Source: Macrobrachium rosenbergii (taxonomy: Eukaryota > Arthropoda > Malacostraca > Decapoda > Palaemonidae). Taken from it: a stretch of 64,000 nt of DNA. Every line of letters begins with the position of its first letter. Position 1 is the stretch's first letter. Below are positions 62,618 through 64,000 of this stretch, one piece after another. Under the pieces are notes generated by a model. It did no database searches. It was not told the origin of the DNA and saw nothing but the letters and a program-made list of their open reading frames with translations. A program made the position numbers and the translations under genes. Location of the stretch: positions 83,034,663-83,098,662 of the forward strand of contig NC_089795.1 of NCBI RefSeq assembly GCF_040412425.1, given 5' to 3'.

Positions 62618-62833
62618 AATATATATATATATACATACTATATATATATATATTTTTTTCAGAGTAACGATAGTAAGCCAGAGGACCTCCTCCTGGCCGA
62701 CAACTCCTTCCCCCGCCGGGGGCCAAGACCTGACACGAGTCAGCACGATGCCTTGATGTCGGATCCTCATCGTAACCTCATACCAGTTCGCCTGGGATTT
62801 GTTATCCTCGCCCACAAAGACCCTCCATCAGTG
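55190..62833 (+). CDS. Gene 2 (internal part): Cys-rich protein resembling peptide O-xylosyltransferase / GT14
   Basis: Model joins 55190-55421, 56056-56284, 56618-56728, 61446-61660, 62310-62415 and 62663-62833. Phases agree at all five introns (1, 0, 0, 2, 0), although exon 56056-56284 itself changes frame once. Seen: an Arg-rich start, then at least ten cysteines, the motif CRKELQEIYC, and finally PVRLGFVILAHKDPPSV. Known: metazoan xylosyltransferases have a C[KR]xE[IL]x4C stem motif and start their Branch (GT14) domain with a PVR[IL]xFVLVVH-like strand. Inferred: a Golgi type II membrane glycosyltransferase that could initiate glycosaminoglycan chains, or a related family-14 enzyme. Signal anchor and catalytic core lie outside the window. 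The match is from memory and partial. Confidence 0.5.
56056..56284 (+). CDS. Gene 2 exon B: Cys-rich segment with internal frame fault
   Basis: Acceptor TCTCCTTTCAG and donor AAAG|GTAAGA. Entered from exon A the frame reads DNDAYQDRTGYH and hits TGA at 56091. The frame that leaves correctly into exon C reads NPICPLIVKPDDGVYSDEEK followed by CPTLQMCLGYQACLFNFGIEFC. A single missing base between 56058 and 56092 would join them. No alternative AG in that stretch gives the right frame. The Cys spacing loosely recalls the second half of a WSC domain, which xylosyltransferases carry, but this is weak. Confidence 0.5.
56618..56728 (+). CDS. Gene 2 exon C (37 residues)
   Basis: Acceptor AATTCTGTTCAG and donor CTG|GTGAGT bound 111 bases in phase 0, reading NLLVTLTCARDERLLGDM and a charged helix-like tail (DEEFIEEIRRRINL). 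It is followed by the large minisatellite intron. Confidence 0.55.
56976..61425. repeat. Minisatellite, 56-bp unit, about 79 copies, inside a gene 2 intron
   Basis: The unit starts CTATAATTTCAAGTTTTAG, goes on with TTGCTAGTACC and CTTCTTCCTTTGCTCTAAG, and ends TCCAGTCC. Nearly identical copies fill 56976-57560, 57790-58640 and 60060-60290. Between and after these, many units are shortened or scrambled. A variant with ACGTCCAGTCTCT recurs at about 330-390-base steps, suggesting a six- or seven-unit higher-order period. The + strand of each unit holds a pyrimidine tract followed by AAG and several other AGs. Confidence 0.95.
61446..61660 (+). CDS. Gene 2 exon D (acidic, two cysteines; GC donor)
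   Basis: Acceptor ATTCCTCCTCCACAG, 215 bases, entered in phase 0, left in phase 2. It reads VLHLTYTSRLEVSVDDYSG, an acidic stretch, then FYGICPPREEATKAGYRGEC. The donor is GGAAG|GCAAGT, a GC-AG type donor. No GT donor nearby gives the phase needed by exon E. It starts about 20 bases after the last minisatellite unit. Confidence 0.58.
61757..62085 (+). mobile_element. SINE-like repeat, diverged copy in gene 2 intron
   Basis: GAGGCCAAAGGCCAAGCACT, GACAGTAAAAGGTTTGAAAG, GCTGCACTATGAATCAACTG and CACGCTGTAAAGAACCTGG appear in family order with small insertions. It sits between exons D and E of gene 2. Confidence 0.7.
62310..62415 (+). CDS. Gene 2 exon E: C-x8-C stem motif
   Basis: Acceptor TTTGCCTTTCAG, donor GGTCAG|GTAAGG, 106 bases. 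It reads VPSNICRKELQEIYCSFLYH then DNGLCLPPFVLQPGQ. The CRKELQEIYC motif resembles the conserved C[KR]xE[IL]x4C element before the catalytic domain in peptide O-xylosyltransferases. This is the best family clue besides the next exon. Confidence 0.6.
62556..62655. repeat. (ATT)n-(AT)n compound microsatellite beside a splice acceptor
   Basis: ATT units at 62558-62615 followed by AT units to 62653, ending seven Ts and a CAG that is the acceptor of gene 2 exon F. Confidence 0.93.
62663..62833 (+). CDS. Gene 2 exon F: start of a GT14-like catalytic domain
   Basis: Acceptor ATTTTTTTCAG follows directly on an (AT)n tract; donor GTG|GTATGT; 171 bases, phase 0 on both sides. It reads SNDSKPEDLLLADNSFPRRG, a linker, then NLIPVRLGFVILAHKDPPSV, which resembles the first beta strand of the Branch/GT14 fold (hydrophobic strand ending in H). 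No later exon is recognised up to 64000. Confidence 0.58.
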
Positions 62834-63620
62834 GTATGTTAGAAAATAATACCATTATTATTGATTATCCTGGTACAAAATCTGGCTTGTGGACCTCGGA
62901 GCATATATTAAAAATTAAGTAAGTTTCAAAGCAACAGGACACAGCAACTCCGAAAAGCAACGCAGAATAACCGACGGAATCTTGGATGAATCGTAACAAA
63001 CATATCTATAAAAATAAAGAATTTATACGGTTCTCATAACCTTCAACAAGAGCTGTTTTTAAAAACAAAATGACCTTGGCCTCCGTGAATTCAACTTCTC
63101 CTTTGACCTTCGTTCAAAATTTAATAGCCAGAGATAAATTTTTATTTGACCTCTGACCTCTTAGGTATTACCCTGATCCTACTCTGCACATCTGCTTCAT
63201 TAAGTCAATCTCGCATAGTTTAAAAGTTATGGCCAAATCTTCTAAAGATGACCTTGACATTGACTATAGGATCCACTACTGTACAAACGTAGAGGTACAC
63301 AATATACGAAGTTTGAAGTTTTTACTTCCAAAACATTTTCAAACTACAGTTCTTCAAAACTAGACTTGGTGGACGAACGAGCACCTAAGAAGGCAACACG
63401 GACAGATACAGGCATACAAACGGACATACACGATAATTACCATATAAAAGTCCGCTTTCTCCCCTCCGAAAGTTCTGTCAGTATAATACACAGAAATATA
63501 CTGAAGATTGACATGCCTCCACCGTGACTGTTTGATGGTACCAACACCTTCGGTATGGTACTTCCACACTAACAAGAGCAGTCACAAAAGAACATTTTAG
63601 GAAGTATTACACTTGAAGAA
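62834..63620 (+). other. Start of the next gene 2 intron
   Basis: Begins GTATGT after exon F. No further exon of a GT14 domain is recognised before the SINE-like element at 63622. Confidence 0.45.
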
Positions 63621-63621
63621 G

Positions 63622-63945
63622 GAACTGAACTGAATTGAATATGTAATTTAGAAAGGCTAAGCACTGGGACCTATGAGGTCACTCAGCGCTGAAACGGAAA
63701 CTGACAGTAAAGGGTTTGAAAGGCGTAACGAGAGGAAAACCTCGCAGTTGCACTATAAATCAATTGTTAGGAGAGGGTGTGAAGTAAGATGGAATAAAGA
63801 GAATATGAAAGGAGGTACAGTAAAAGGAACGAAAGGGGTTGCAGCTAGGGTCCGAGGGCACGCTGCAAAGAACCTTAAGTAATGCCTACAGTGCACCGCA
63901 TGAGGTGCACTGACGGCACTACCCCCGCTATATTACGGGAACTTG
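63622..63945 (+). mobile_element. SINE-like repeat, near full-length copy
   Basis: Same family as the element at 10908. In order it shows AAGCACTGGGACCTATGAGG, GAAACGGAAACTGACAGTAA, CCTCGCAGTTGCACTAT, TGTTAGGAGAGGG, GGAGGTACAGTAAAAGG, CACGCTGCAAAGAACC and AATGCCTACAGTGCACCGCA, ending near CACTACCCCC. The 69-codon frame at 63673-63882 is part of this repeat and not a gene. Confidence 0.82.
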
Positions 63946-64000
63946 AAGAAGGAACCCGACAGATTATATAGGCCTAAACATGGAAATACTGACGTTAATT

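Noticed and set aside
63673..63882. 69-codon open frame (+)
   Set aside because: Lies wholly in the SINE-like repeat; a similar frame occurs in the copy at 10908.
1..64000. tRNA, rRNA or spliceosomal RNA genes
   Set aside because: I saw no stretch with convincing A/B boxes, cloverleaf or known RNA core sequence; a covariance-model scan would be the decisive test.

Overview
The window looks like nuclear DNA from a decapod crustacean. It is AT-rich and intron-rich. It is full of long (AG)n, (AT)n and (ATT)n microsatellites and carries relics of DIRS-type and non-LTR retrotransposons plus several short dispersed repeat families that I recall from shrimp, prawn and crab genomes. The species cannot be named from the sequence, and the taxon is an inference.

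Two protein-coding genes can be supported, both on the + strand. The first (about 15.4-39.6 kb) encodes a very large nuclear protein of roughly 2,130 residues. A small promoter-proximal exon is followed by a 1.6-kb exon coding an acidic, Ser/Thr/Gln-rich segment that ends in AT-hooks. Five short exons follow, then a 4-kb terminal exon holding an array of about 33 C2H2 zinc fingers. Splice phases agree at every junction except exon 4 to 5, and one extra base breaks the frame inside finger 10. The design (AT-hooks, many TGERP-type linkers, several sumoylation consensus sites) suggests a chromatin-bound transcription regulator; no ortholog is claimed.

The second gene (about 55.2 kb to beyond 62.8 kb) is an internal part of a cysteine-rich protein. 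Its last visible exons resemble the stem and the start of the catalytic domain of peptide O-xylosyltransferase-like GT14 glycosyltransferases. One exon carries a frame fault. One intron is about 94% occupied by a 4.4-kb minisatellite with a 56-bp unit. A second minisatellite (31-bp palindromic unit, 93-bp higher-order period) sits directly upstream of the first visible exon.

Layout: 0.1-15.2 kb is gene-free and rich in microsatellites, with LINE fragments (one split by a SINE-like element with a clean target duplication). A promoter-like block lies at 15.35-15.47 kb. Gene 1 spans 15.47-39.6 kb, with DIRS relics in introns 1 and 3, a MITE in intron 3 and a LINE relic in intron 7. A quiet, probably partly 3'-untranslated region covers 39.6-44.1 kb. 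Repeat-rich spacer covers 44-54.4 kb, and gene 2 runs from 55.2 kb to the right edge. Three independent single-base frame faults, together with scrambled minisatellite units, raise the possibility of residual indel errors in the assembly.
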